Source: Bdellovibrio sp. KM01
GTDB lineage: Bacteria > Bdellovibrionota > Bdellovibrionia > Bdellovibrionales > Bdellovibrionaceae
Reading direction: 5' to 3'
Assembly (NCBI RefSeq): GCF_013752535.1
Contig: NZ_CP058348.1
Span: forward strand, 3,897,289 to 3,961,288
DNA length: 64,000 bases
Positions 36,675 through 46,709 of the stretch are shown in pieces. The position numbers and the translations under genes were made by a program. The notes under the pieces are model-generated. The model had not been told where the DNA came from. It did not search any database and saw only the letters and a program-made list of their open reading frames with translations. Position 1 is the stretch's first letter. Every line of letters starts with the position of its first letter.

Positions 36675-39600
36675 ATGAAAGCCGAAATGACTCATACAAG
36701 GCTCGAATCGATACTTGATCGCGCCTTCGAAACAACCCGCGGAAAAATCCAAGTGACCGGAGCTTCTTCTCCGCTCGCGCTCGCTTTCTTTTTGTCTCAG
36801 ACTTACTCTAAAAAAATCAACGGCTTGCCGCACCTGGTTGTGGTTGGCAGTCAGGCAGAAGCGCTGAAATTACAGCAACTCTTGCAGTTCTTTGACCCGC
36901 TTCGTCAGAGCACAATTCTTCCAGCATTCGACGTTTCCGCGTACTCCGGTCTTTATCCGAACACCAGATCTGCAGCGGATCGCGTGCGCTTTCTGGCTAA
37001 GGCTCAAGCAGCAAAGGCTGGAGAAATCTTCATCGCATCTCCTGACGCGCTGACTCAGAAAACTATTCCGGTCAAAATTCTTAAGGAAAACTCGCGAAAT
37101 TTGTCAGTTGGCGATGAGTTGCCAGAAGACATCGCCGATTATTTGAATTCTTTGGGATATGTTTCCGCACCCATGGTTGAAGACAAGGGTCAGTATGCTT
37201 TGCGTGGAGGTATCGTTGATATCTTTCCACCAAGTGAAGACACACCTGTGCGTTTGGATTTGTTCGGTGATCAGGTTGGAACTCTTCGCCACTTTAGCAT
37301 CGATGATCAGCGCAGTTCAGATGAAATCAAATCTTTCGTTCTGACACCGGCCCGTGAAATTTTGTTCCGCGATGAAACCCACGAAAGACTTTTACAAAGA
37401 GTGCGCGCGAATATCGATGATCGACCGGTTGAAAAAGCTGAAGCCGATGAAATGCTGCGCTCACTTGTTTTGAAAAACTCTTTCCCGGGGATTGAGTTTT
37501 TACTTCCGTATTTTTATGGAGAGCCCGCAAATCCTGTGGATCACTTTCCCGGTCCGGTAAATGTCTGGTTCTTAGATCCGGTTGAAATCTCCCGCAGCGC
37601 CGATGAAAACATGGCCGAACTTAAAGCAGACTATGCGACAAGCTCAAGCCACGTGATTCGGCCTGAAATGGATTTGCTGTTTCAAAATTTTGAAACTATC
37701 ACCTATCCCGAAAACAGCCGTCAGATTTATTTCTCAACTCTTGAGTACTTGGATGCCGACAACGCCGCCGAAGCTCATGTTGAGTATCGCACATCTTTGA
37801 CTCAGGATTTTTCAAATCTTTCCAATTCAAATCCCGTTGGTTCTGAATTGTGGCTCCAGGCCGCGACGAACAAGCTTCATAAGTGGCGAGATGACGGCTA
37901 CCGCATTTTCGTCAGCACCAAGAATCAATCCCACATTGATCGTCTGTCATTGATATTTGAAAAACTGGAGCTGAAAGCCGTACGTGGTGGGCAAGACGAG
38001 TATAAATGGGATACGTGGCTGCAAGAACAAGATGCAGATAAGCACCTTGTTCACATCGTAAGCCGCTATTTATCTGACAGCTTAAGACTTGATGAAGAGC
38101 GCGTGATCTTTTTGCGCGATGAAGATTTTTACGGCAAGAAAATGCGCAGTCGTGAATCCACGGCTGCTCAAGACTTCCAAAAGCAGGCTAAGCGCCTGGC
38201 TTTTGGTGATTTAAAACCGGGTGATCTGGTTGTTCACGTTAAACACGGTGTTGGGATCTATGAAGGTCTTAAGATCATGGCAATTGGTGGAGTGGAATCT
38301 GAATTCATTCAAGTCGGCTTTAAAGATAAAGATAAACTTTATCTGCCTGTTTACCGCGTGGGACAATTGCAAAAATTCTCCGGAGCTGGCGCCACCACTG
38401 TTTTAGATAAGCTGGGCGGAACTGCCTGGGAAAAAACCAAAGCCAAAGTTAAATCCCATGTTCGCGATATTGCCGCCGATTTGTTGGCTCTTTATGCGAA
38501 GCGCGCCGAGATGCACCGCCCACCGTTTGATTTCAAAGAAAACGAAATTCAACTTTTCGAAAATGGTTTTCCTTACGAAGAAACCAATGATCAGTTGCGT
38601 GCCATCAACGATATCCTGAGCGACTTAAAATCCACGAAACCTATGGACCGCTTGGTCTGCGGCGATGTTGGATTTGGTAAAACAGAAGTCGCAATGCGCG
38701 CGGCTTTCTTTGCTGTGCAGGCTCGTCGCCAGGTCGCGATTCTTGCGCCGACAACCGTTCTAACTTTTCAGCACTTTGAAACATTTAAAAAACGCTTTGA
38801 AGGTTGGCCTGTTGATATTCGCGTTCTGAATAGATTCGTGACGCCGGCAGAAACTAAAAAAACAATTCAAGATATTAAAGACGGTAAAGTCGATATCATT
38901 GTGGGAACTCACAAGCTTCTGGGAAGCTCCATTGGCTTTAAGGACCTGGGGCTTTTAATTATCGATGAAGAGCAAAAGTTCGGCGTTACTCACAAAGAGA
39001 AAATCAAAAAAATAAAAACCAGCGTCGATACTCTCACTTTGTCGGCAACACCGATTCCACGAACTTTAAATATGGCACTGGTTGGGATTCGTGATCTAAG
39101 CCTTATCAACACCGCACCAGTGGATCGTCTGCCGACTCGTACTTTTGTCACCAAGTTTGATGAAGAAACTATTCGCAAGGCAATTACCGCAGAGATTTCT
39201 CGCGGTGGCCAGGTTTACTTTATTCACAATCGTATCGAATCCATCTATGGGTTGGCTGACGAAATCAGAAGCATTGTCCCCGAGGCACGTATAAAAGTCG
39301 CCCACGGTCAGATGGAAGAGCACGAGCTTGAAAAAGCGATGCTTTCTTTCTTCCATCACGAAATTGACGTTCTAATTTGTACGGCAATCGTGGAATCCGG
39401 AATGGATGTACCACGCGCGAATACAATGTTCATTGATTCTGCTCACATGTTTGGTTTATCTCAGCTTTATCAATTACGCGGTCGCGTGGGTCGTTCGAAA
39501 ACCCGCGCCTATTGCTATTTAATGATGCCGCGAAATCGTAAGCTCGATAAAGAACAGCAAGAGCGCTTAAAGATCATTCAGGAAAACACCGCTCTGGGCA

Positions 39601-40196
39601 GTGGTATTAAGATCGCCCAGTATGATTTAGAACTTCGCGGTTCCGGCAATATTCTGGGCGAAGAACAATCCGGCCACGTAAACTCCGTCGGTTATGAACT
39701 ATACATGGATCTTTTGAATGAAGCCTTGGCAGAAGCTAAGGGCGAAAAAGTTGAAGACATGGAGCTTGATCCTGAAATCAATCTTAAGATCCCAGCTTTG
39801 ATTCCTGATGCCTACATTAAAGATATTCGTATCCGTTTGGGATACTATAAAGCACTTGCGGAAATTACTTCGAACGAGGATCTGGATAGAATTGAAGAAG
39901 AATTGCGCGATCAATTCGGACCGATCCCTGATCAAACCTTGAATCTGATGGGTTTGATGCTTATTCGTCGTCAGTGTAAAGAGCTTGGGGTTCGCGATAT
40001 CAGCGCTGGCGTTACTTCGATTTCTTTGGTGTTCACAGAAAAAACCAAGTTAGATCCAACACGTGTGATTCAGTTGGCGATGAGGGAAGCGAAAAAGTAT
40101 TCAATTACTCCCGACAATCGCCTGAATATTAAAATGGCAAATATCTCGTGGTCAGCAGTTCACGAGGAAATGGAAAGACTTTTAAGTCTGATTTAG
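36675..40196 (+). CDS. mfd: Transcription-repair coupling factor Mfd
   Basis: 1173 residues, full length. It displaces RNA polymerase stalled at DNA lesions and recruits UvrA. The domains in order are: UvrB-like N-terminal module (about 1-350), RNA-polymerase-interaction domain (about 505-570, GDLVVHVKHGVGIYEG), RecG-like helicase with Walker A GDVGFGKT at 663-670 and DEEQ at 764-767, helicase motif VI with QLRGRVGRS, and the C-terminal regulatory domain. There is no strong ribosome site; ATG 36687 is an alternative. Divergent from nuoA. The stop overlaps the convergent outer-membrane-like gene by four bases. Confidence 0.97.
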   Translation: MKAEMTHTRLESILDRAFETTRGKIQVTGASSPLALAFFLSQTYSKKINGLPHLVVVGSQAEALKLQQLLQFFDPLRQSTILPAFDVSAYSGLYPNTRSAADRVRFLAKAQAAKAGEIFIASPDALTQKTIPVKILKENSRNLSVGDELPEDIADYLNSLGYVSAPMVEDKGQYALRGGIVDIFPPSEDTPVRLDLFGDQVGTLRHFSIDDQRSSDEIKSFVLTPAREILFRDETHERLLQRVRANIDDRPVEKAEADEMLRSLVLKNSFPGIEFLLPYFYGEPANPVDHFPGPVNVWFLDPVEISRSADENMAELKADYATSSSHVIRPEMDLLFQNFETITYPENSRQIYFSTLEYLDADNAAEAHVEYRTSLTQDFSNLSNSNPVGSELWLQAATNKLHKWRDDGYRIFVSTKNQSHIDRLSLIFEKLELKAVRGGQDEYKWDTWLQEQDADKHLVHIVSRYLSDSLRLDEERVIFLRDEDFYGKKMRSRESTAAQDFQKQAKRLAFGDLKPGDLVVHVKHGVGIYEGLKIMAIGGVESEFIQVGFKDKDKLYLPVYRVGQLQKFSGAGATTVLDKLGGTAWEKTKAKVKSHVRDIAADLLALYAKRAEMHRPPFDFKENEIQLFENGFPYEETNDQLRAINDILSDLKSTKPMDRLVCGDVGFGKTEVAMRAAFFAVQARRQVAILAPTTVLTFQHFETFKKRFEGWPVDIRVLNRFVTPAETKKTIQDIKDGKVDIIVGTHKLLGSSIGFKDLGLLIIDEEQKFGVTHKEKIKKIKTSVDTLTLSATPIPRTLNMALVGIRDLSLINTAPVDRLPTRTFVTKFDEETIRKAITAEISRGGQVYFIHNRIESIYGLADEIRSIVPEARIKVAHGQMEEHELEKAMLSFFHHEIDVLICTAIVESGMDVPRANTMFIDSAHMFGLSQLYQLRGRVGRSKTRAYCYLMMPRNRKLDKEQQERLKIIQENTALGSGIKIAQYDLELRGSGNILGEEQSGHVNSVGYELYMDLLNEALAEAKGEKVEDMELDPEINLKIPALIPDAYIKDIRIRLGYYKALAEITSNEDLDRIEEELRDQFGPIPDQTLNLMGLMLIRRQCKELGVRDISAGVTSISLVFTEKTKLDPTRVIQLAMREAKKYSITPDNRLNIKMANISWSAVHEEMERLLSLI

Positions 40197-40960
40197 AATT
40201 CCATGCGCAGGCCAACGCCCCAAATCGGATCGGATTCCATATTGGCGTCTTCGTCGCCGCCGGAAGCCAGGTATTGAGTCATAAAGACATCGATGAACGT
40301 ATTTTCAAGACCATAGTTAAAGGTCGCATTTTTTGCGGCATCATAGTCCATCCAATCCAACTGCAACAACAAACCAAATGTATATGCATAACCCATCGGC
40401 GGACTTTCACTGACCGAGTTTGTCGTCGATTTATCTGTAAGACCCATCTGATACATCGACATGCCTACGTAAGGAGCCACATATGGCTCCTTCAAAAGAT
40501 TATCCAGCGTGAACTTCAAAGTTCCCATGTACTTCGTGATTTCCAAAGTACGTTTGTCTCCGCTTCTGTCGTCTTCGATGCTGCCCATACCTGCAGAAAC
40601 ACCTAAAGCTAAAGATCCCAATGCAAAGTTGTATTTATAATCCAACGATAGATTGAAAATCGGGATCGCTTCGCCATTGAAAAGCTCCTGATAAGTTTTC
40701 CCATCGTTTAAGGAAACAAAGCTGCTGGGAACATAGTTTTCGTATTCCAGACCGAAATAAATGCCATGGGTTTCGCGACGGGATTTATAGTCCGCAAGGT
40801 TGTCCTGGCGTACGTGAAGTTCCACTAGTGAATCAGGACTATAGACCTCAACAAGACCCTCTTCTTCGGGTGTTGCGGCCGATGCAAACGAAGTCATGAG
40901 TACTAACACCAGCGACACCAGTGCTTTGATTTGGATTATAGGACTAAGGTGCAATTTCAT
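40193..40960 (-). CDS. Putative outer-membrane beta-barrel protein
   Basis: 255 residues with a Sec signal peptide ending SFASA-A. The mature part has short beta-like strands with alternating aromatic and polar residues (YFGLEYENY, YKYNFALGSLALGVSAGMG, YVGMSMYQMG) and ends in Phe (LRMEF), as outer-membrane barrels do. No specific family. The ATG at 40960 begins the signal; a TTG four codons upstream is less likely. Divergent from the NagZ-like gene 55 bases away. Confidence 0.7.
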   Translation of the reverse strand: MKLHLSPIIQIKALVSLVLVLMTSFASAATPEEEGLVEVYSPDSLVELHVRQDNLADYKSRRETHGIYFGLEYENYVPSSFVSLNDGKTYQELFNGEAIPIFNLSLDYKYNFALGSLALGVSAGMGSIEDDRSGDKRTLEITKYMGTLKFTLDNLLKEPYVAPYVGMSMYQMGLTDKSTTNSVSESPPMGYAYTFGLLLQLDWMDYDAAKNATFNYGLENTFIDVFMTQYLASGGDEDANMESDPIWGVGLRMEF

Positions 40961-41015
40961 GCTGTAACTCAAATCTTGTCTATTCCCACTCGAGGCGAAT
41001 GATATTCTAAGACCT

Positions 41016-42704
41016 ATGAGTAAGTATATCAGGGAAATCTTCAGAATTTTGAGTAATACTCTTTTGTTTTTTGCATTTCCCGCCCTTGTTCTAGCTCAAG
41101 GCAATGCAGCCCCCAGTAAAAGCCTTGATGAAATCATCGATCTTAAAATTTCCCAAATGAGTCTTCAGGAAAAAGTAGGACAATTGTTTATCGTAGGTTT
41201 TCCCTACACTAAGACCAATAGAGACCTGGAAAAATTCATTACCGATTATAAACCCGGCGCCTTCCTGCTATTTAAAAGAAATATCGTTTCTCTTGAACAG
41301 GTTAAGAAATTAAACGAAGACCTTTACAAAATTTCTTACCAATCGACAAAACTTCCGCCCCTTATAGCAATTGATCAAGAAGGCGGAGCCGTTTCCCGGT
41401 TGCCCATTCAACCAAGTCCCCCGAATGCCTTAGCAATTGGCCAAACCCAATCGTCTGAACTTTCTGAAGAGATGGGTTATCAAACGGGACTATTCCTGCG
41501 CGAGGTGGGATTTAACATGAACCTTGCGCCGGTGCTGGATATCGCAGATCCCTACAGCACAAGCTTTATCGGTGTCCGGTCTTTTGGTTCTGATCCGAAC
41601 CTAGTGAAAGAAATTGGTACAGCCTACGCCAAAGGATTGTTGCGCTCTAAAGTTATTCCAACCGCAAAACATTTTCCAGGCACGGGCAACATCAAGGCAG
41701 ATCCCCACAGTACTGTTGTGAATAATGCCGCCTCTGAAAATGATCTAAAAAAGAAAGACCTTGTGCCTTTTGAGGGCTACTCGTCACTAGGTACGAACGT
41801 CGCGGTGATGTTATCGCATTCGATCTATCCAGCACTTGATCCAAAACGTGTGCCTGCAAGTTTTTCCTCAAAGATATCCACAGAACTTTTGCGAAATGAT
41901 TTGAAATACAAGGGCCTAGTCGTCACAGATGATTTGCAAATGAAAGGTTCTAAAGAAGTATTGCGCACCGATCTTGCCGCCCTCAAGGCCCTGTTGGCTG
42001 GGGCCGACATTGTGATGATGACTTGGTCTGTTCCCGATCAAGAACGCGCCATGAAGACTGTTAAGTTGGCTGTGGAAGATGGCAGATTCCCGATCGATTC
42101 TTTAAATCAAAAGCTTCACCGAATTCTGGTCACAAAAGCCTTCGCAAATATTTATCGTCGCGATCCAAATCTCCCATCATTAATGGCCGGAGGAACACTA
42201 AGCTCGCAAGACTATGTGGAGCTTGAGGATAAAGTTTTAACTGAAAATATTAAAACTAACTTGCTGACTAAAACTCTGCCGGAAGCCCGCGCCAATACGC
42301 GCACTCCAGCAGCTGCAGCCGGTAAAGTCTGCGCGTATTCGCCATCAAAAGAGTTTTTAGATAGCTTTAAATCAGCATCTCAAGAAACAGTGATTACCAA
42401 ACAGCTTTTTGGAACTTCGAAAGTTTCTGACGTCACGACGGTTAACAAATCCTCCCGGTGCAACATTGTATTGATGGCGGTGACAGGTCCCAAAACCGCA
42501 CGTCTATTACAGATGCTTCCCGTTGAGATTAAGAAGAGCGCTGTTGTGGTTAACTTAGGTTCACCTGGATTGGTTCCCAAAGAACATGGGTATCGCAAGT
42601 TAATCCAACTTTACTTCAATCATAAAGATTCGGGAAAAAAGGTTGCAGAACATTTTCTAGAAATTCTAAGTTCCGAATCTGAAAATTTTGCCTGGAATCA
42701 CTAA
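41016..42704 (+). CDS. GH3 beta-N-acetylhexosaminidase-like enzyme (NagZ type)
   Basis: 562 residues with an N-terminal signal peptide (about 1-27, LVLAQG). The GH3 domain (about 40-370) has IDQEGGAVSRL, the His-containing loop KHFPGTGN (His219) with DPHS (His231), and the nucleophile Asp305 in VTDDLQMKG, all typical of NagZ-type enzymes that remove GlcNAc from anhydro-muropeptides. NagZ in E. coli is cytoplasmic; a signal peptide and a C-terminal extension of about 180 residues point to a periplasmic or secreted enzyme, as in longer GH3 family members. The substrate is inferred. It ends in a four-base overlap with the next, convergent gene. Confidence 0.88.
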   Translation: MSKYIREIFRILSNTLLFFAFPALVLAQGNAAPSKSLDEIIDLKISQMSLQEKVGQLFIVGFPYTKTNRDLEKFITDYKPGAFLLFKRNIVSLEQVKKLNEDLYKISYQSTKLPPLIAIDQEGGAVSRLPIQPSPPNALAIGQTQSSELSEEMGYQTGLFLREVGFNMNLAPVLDIADPYSTSFIGVRSFGSDPNLVKEIGTAYAKGLLRSKVIPTAKHFPGTGNIKADPHSTVVNNAASENDLKKKDLVPFEGYSSLGTNVAVMLSHSIYPALDPKRVPASFSSKISTELLRNDLKYKGLVVTDDLQMKGSKEVLRTDLAALKALLAGADIVMMTWSVPDQERAMKTVKLAVEDGRFPIDSLNQKLHRILVTKAFANIYRRDPNLPSLMAGGTLSSQDYVELEDKVLTENIKTNLLTKTLPEARANTRTPAAAAGKVCAYSPSKEFLDSFKSASQETVITKQLFGTSKVSDVTTVNKSSRCNIVLMAVTGPKTARLLQMLPVEIKKSAVVVNLGSPGLVPKEHGYRKLIQLYFNHKDSGKKVAEHFLEILSSESENFAWNH

Positions 42705-44281
42705 CGATAGTGAATTTCGACTTCACCTTCTTGGGTGCGTATCTTGCCAAGTTCCATCAAAAGAACACTCATTCGGTCATAGGTATCAATGTTAAGCCCA
42801 TTCCAAAGTGAAATCTTTGGAATGCGGTCGGGTTTTGCTTCTGGGACAATATATCCTCCGCGCACCTTTACTTGGTACGGGATTTCCTGTTCAGATGTCG
42901 CTGGCATATAAGAAATGTCAGCGTTCAAAATTTTGGTAAGGGCTTTTGCGCGAGCATAGGTGCGTCCCGCGCGCATGATATGTCTTTCAATCTTATCAGC
43001 AATATCAACCGCTGTAAGTTCAATCAACTCGTCAACTTCGTCTGCGGATAATTCTTGATCAGTCGTTTCAGTTGCTTCGTTTTCATGCTCTTCTTCATCA
43101 TCCAGCAAGTCGTATTGGCGATTCCACCACAGACCCAAAGCCAACATACTTCGAACTGACTTGAAGATCTCTGGATCAAACGAATTGCGCTCGCAAAACA
43201 ATTTAAAACCTTCTTCGACCAAGGCTGCATCGATTGGTTCATAAAATACATTGTCATGAAACTTACCATTCACCAGGCATTCTCGAAGATTACGAATAGA
43301 ATCAAATACAAGGCTGCTTGAAAAAGGGCCGATGTTGAATTCTTCGTTTTGCTCGAAATCGATCTCAGTCATCTCGCGATTAAAAAACACCACATTGCGA
43401 TGGCCCGCCTTCAGCGAAATATTATATCTGGGATCCCATTTTTTGATTTCATCGGTTTCAAGTAAAGCTGCTTCCAGCGGGCTTCCGCATACCGTCACGC
43501 GCAGATCATAAACCTGCGTCAGCATTTCTAGTTTGCGCGAATCGCGATTTTTCTGACCACGGAAGTAACTATTTACACGATCTTTAAGAGAAGTCGCCTT
43601 ACCGACATACAAGATCTCATCCCATTTGCTGATCATGCGATAAACACCCGGTTGATCTGGCAAGGTCAGACGTTTATCTTTATTCAATGGGTATTCGTAT
43701 TTGGTCTTTTTTACTTTAGGCGTAACTTTTAGCCACTCTTGCAGCTGTTCCCATGTCTCGATATCAATCTTTAAAAGCTCCGCCACCAAGCTTGTCCAAA
43801 TCGCTTGAGTAGCAGCTGTTTGTTGTGCAGCTCTTTTTAAATCTTGGGTGGGATAGCCGAAGTATCCAGCCAACCCCTTAATTCCCCGAGTCGGTAAATT
43901 AGGGAAAAGTCTTTTTGCGATTTCATGAGTGCAAATAATTTCAAAAGGAAACTCTTTGCCGAATTGTGCGTATTGATGGGTTAAGAATGGCTTTTCAAAC
44001 TGGGCAAAATGAATAACACAATGATGATTTGCAAACTTTTCTTCTAAGGCAGAAAACACAGCGTCTGCAGGAATTGCCCCTTCCATATCGTCATTGAAAA
44101 TCCCTGTGATCATTTGAATGCGATAAGGAATTTTTTCGTCATTCGGAAGTTTAATCAGACTGGCTTCCGTGCTGCCATCGGCAGAGGTCCACGCCACTTC
44201 TAATATAGCAGCACCACTTTCGGGTTTTGCTCCCGTGGTCTGCAGATCAAAAAAGAACAGTGGCAATTCAGTTAACTTCAC
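42701..44281 (-). CDS. GIY-YIG nuclease fused to a degenerate DEDD exonuclease domain
   Basis: 526 residues. Residues 1-165 have a DnaQ-like fold but lost the catalytic acids: FDLQTTG (Asp12, Gln14 where Glu is usual), IHFAQFEKPF (Glu96 where Asp is usual), and no H..D pair in the third motif (AAQQTAATQA). Residues 205-290 are an intact UvrC-type GIY-YIG domain: GVY 212-214, YVG 225-227, Arg235 and Glu275 in LLETDEIK. The C-terminal half has an acidic region (about 395-425) and no named fold. DEDD/GIY-YIG fusions (Cho-like) are known; here the exonuclease half is probably a binding module. It is the last of three genes in an operon with a helicase-nuclease and a SplB-like radical SAM protein; four-base overlap with the helicase gene. 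Confidence 0.85.
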   Translation of the reverse strand: MKLTELPLFFFDLQTTGAKPESGAAILEVAWTSADGSTEASLIKLPNDEKIPYRIQMITGIFNDDMEGAIPADAVFSALEEKFANHHCVIHFAQFEKPFLTHQYAQFGKEFPFEIICTHEIAKRLFPNLPTRGIKGLAGYFGYPTQDLKRAAQQTAATQAIWTSLVAELLKIDIETWEQLQEWLKVTPKVKKTKYEYPLNKDKRLTLPDQPGVYRMISKWDEILYVGKATSLKDRVNSYFRGQKNRDSRKLEMLTQVYDLRVTVCGSPLEAALLETDEIKKWDPRYNISLKAGHRNVVFFNREMTEIDFEQNEEFNIGPFSSSLVFDSIRNLRECLVNGKFHDNVFYEPIDAALVEEGFKLFCERNSFDPEIFKSVRSMLALGLWWNRQYDLLDDEEEHENEATETTDQELSADEVDELIELTAVDIADKIERHIMRAGRTYARAKALTKILNADISYMPATSEQEIPYQVKVRGGYIVPEAKPDRIPKISLWNGLNIDTYDRMSVLLMELGKIRTQEGEVEIHYR

Positions 44282-46692
44282 GCTTCGACTTTACCCTCAG
44301 AAAATTCAAGGCTCTTCCAGAAATCCGTCACATCAGAAATGATTTTTCCAGAGACTAATTCCTGGGCGCCCTGCTCAAACCAGCCCTGGGGCATGGTTTC
44401 CGAGTACGTTGTCTCTAAAAATCTGGAATCCATCAAGACGATAATTCCCTTGTCATTTTCAGAGCGAATTACGCGGCCCGCGGATTGAATTGTCTTCGCC
44501 ATGGCGGGATAGACATACGTGTAATTAAACGCCTGCCCCTTATCATAGGAACGCTCGTAATACTGGCGAATTTGTTCGCGCTCAAAGTCAAAATTAGGCA
44601 GTGCCGGCCCAACAACGAAAGCACCAATCAGCATATCACCGGGGAAATCCACACCTTCTGAAAAGATTCCGCCCTGAACTGCCATAAGCAATGTGGGCTT
44701 ATCCGCACTCTTCATAAAAGACAGGAAATCATCCACCCGCGCAGCTTTCATTTCTCTTTGTTGAACTAATCTTTGATAGGAACCGTCTCGGAGATGTCCT
44801 TCGACATCTTTCATAAACTCGAAGCTCGGGAAGAGTGCAATATAGTTCCCGGGCTTTACCGCCATTATCTTTTCCATGGCTTGCGCAATCTTTGGCGCGT
44901 TCATCGGGCGATCTTTAAACTTCGTCGAGATTTGCGGAATTAGTAGAATCTTGCGATGCTCTTTCGGGAATGGAGAAACGAATTCGAGACATTTAGTCGT
45001 GATTTCATCAAAACCTAAAAGCTTCATGGAATAAGTAAACGGCTTTAGCGTCGCAGAGAATGCGACAACATTTTTAAATGATTTGTAAATTTCATTTAGG
45101 TGCCTTGAGGCATCACAACAAGTCACCTTCAGGGTCTCGTTGATTTCACCATAGAGGCGATTCTTTTGGTACGTCTGAAAAAATTCCGGGCCCTGGAGTT
45201 CGAGTGCTTGTGCAAAGTCACTCCACATATTTGCCAGACGCAAAACTCCGTCTTGCGTTTGAATCTCGATGTCGGCTTCCAGATATTCGCCCAAGAACTC
45301 ACGCATTCTGGATTCAAGTTCAAAGACAGGATCAAAATCAATAACCACTGTCCGAGATTCACCACGGTAGGTTTCAATCAGTTCAATCGCTTCTTCGCAA
45401 AGCATCTGTGCCCGCTTTTGAAAGCGAATGTTGATTTTTCCTAGTGACGGAATGATGTTCTGCAAATCCCGCGTTGAAATCGCCGGCGAAAAATAATCTT
45501 GAGCCCGCGCCGGCAAGTTATGAGCTTCATCGATCACCAGATTTGCTTTTTGGGTAGGCTCCATTAAAGGCAGCTCTAAGCGTCCTAATAGGCTTCGTGT
45601 TGAAAAAACATAGTTATAGTCAGCGATGACCACGTCTGCTCTTTCAATCGCCTCTAAAGACAATTCAAAAGGGCACACTTGGTACTGCTCACCCAATTCC
45701 TGTAGTTTTGCCTGGCTTAACGAACGAAGCTTCGTAACTTTGTTAACCAGATCGTTTTCTGCCAGTTTTTTGTAATAGTCCTTAGCAAATTCACAATACT
45801 GTGGATTACACAAAGGTTCAGCCTTAAAGCACATCTTACTTTTCGCGGTGATCGTCAGCGGTCTGATCGATGCTCCCTGGTCCTGCAGTTTTTCAACCGC
45901 TTCTTCGGCAACCTGATGCTGGGAATTCTTTGGTGTTACATAGATCACCTTTTGTCCACGCGCTAAAGAGTCCTTTAGGGAAGGATACAAAACACCTATT
46001 GTCTTACCCAAGCCTGTCGGAGCCTGAATAACCATCGATTTTTCCTCGATGAATCCCAACTGAATATTTTCAATCAGCTCTGTCTGGCCAGGGCGTGGTG
46101 AAGTAAACGGAAACTTCAGATCCTCTGCAGCGGCCACGCGCTTTTTAAATAGCTTTTCGCGGATCTTGGTCTCTTCAGTGAGTTCCGCCAAGCGCAGCGC
46201 CAACCATGATTCGTAATCTTCGATGTCCAATTCAAAATAGATCTCGGACTGTTTAAAGTTTCGCGATGAGACTAAAAGCATTTTAAGCTCTGGAATTTCA
46301 CCCGTTTGCTTATACAAAATGTAGCCGTATGTGCGCAGTTGCCACACATAGGGATGATTATCATCCATCGTAAGCTTGTGTTCCAATGACTCAACATCGA
46401 ACGCAGACTTGATTTCTTCAACTTGAAAGCTTGAGCCCTCAATTACACCGTCCGCGCGTCCGGAGATAACAAACAAGTACTGATCGCGCTCAAATTCGAT
46501 AGAAAGTTTCTTCTCGGCTTCGTAACCGGGAATCTCGCGAATTCTTTTTCTTTGAATGTTCTGATGAATCTCTTGTCCCAGGCGAGGGGTTTGTCCGTAT
46601 CCGGAATGAGCTTCGATACTGCCCACCCGAGGACATGGCAAGGCAAACTGGCGCAGATCAATTTGAATTTTGCGTAAGTTCTTTTTTGCCAT
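44278..46692 (-). CDS. PD-(D/E)XK nuclease fused to a DinG/XPD-like Fe-S helicase
   Basis: 804 residues. N-terminal nuclease (about 30-140) of the Cas4/RecB type: His43, Asp81 in GRADGV, Glu93-x-Lys95 in VEEIKSA and QLRTY (118-122), so it appears catalytically intact; the Cas4 iron-sulfur cysteines are absent. The helicase starts near 195: Walker A APTGLGKT (224-231), DEAH in VIDEAHNLP, a four-cysteine cluster (CFKAEPLCNPQYC and YQVC) that suits an XPD/DinG iron-sulfur site, and the C-terminal QSAGRVIRS motif. DinG-type helicases unwind 5'-to-3'. Fusion with a nuclease would let it cut the displaced strand. Four-base overlap with the downstream nuclease gene, 17-base gap to the upstream radical SAM gene. 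Confidence 0.9.
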   Translation of the reverse strand: MAKKNLRKIQIDLRQFALPCPRVGSIEAHSGYGQTPRLGQEIHQNIQRKRIREIPGYEAEKKLSIEFERDQYLFVISGRADGVIEGSSFQVEEIKSAFDVESLEHKLTMDDNHPYVWQLRTYGYILYKQTGEIPELKMLLVSSRNFKQSEIYFELDIEDYESWLALRLAELTEETKIREKLFKKRVAAAEDLKFPFTSPRPGQTELIENIQLGFIEEKSMVIQAPTGLGKTIGVLYPSLKDSLARGQKVIYVTPKNSQHQVAEEAVEKLQDQGASIRPLTITAKSKMCFKAEPLCNPQYCEFAKDYYKKLAENDLVNKVTKLRSLSQAKLQELGEQYQVCPFELSLEAIERADVVIADYNYVFSTRSLLGRLELPLMEPTQKANLVIDEAHNLPARAQDYFSPAISTRDLQNIIPSLGKINIRFQKRAQMLCEEAIELIETYRGESRTVVIDFDPVFELESRMREFLGEYLEADIEIQTQDGVLRLANMWSDFAQALELQGPEFFQTYQKNRLYGEINETLKVTCCDASRHLNEIYKSFKNVVAFSATLKPFTYSMKLLGFDEITTKCLEFVSPFPKEHRKILLIPQISTKFKDRPMNAPKIAQAMEKIMAVKPGNYIALFPSFEFMKDVEGHLRDGSYQRLVQQREMKAARVDDFLSFMKSADKPTLLMAVQGGIFSEGVDFPGDMLIGAFVVGPALPNFDFEREQIRQYYERSYDKGQAFNYTYVYPAMAKTIQSAGRVIRSENDKGIIVLMDSRFLETTYSETMPQGWFEQGAQELVSGKIISDVTDFWKSLEFSEGKVEA

Positions 46693-46709
46693 GGTCTCTC
46701 TTATATAAA

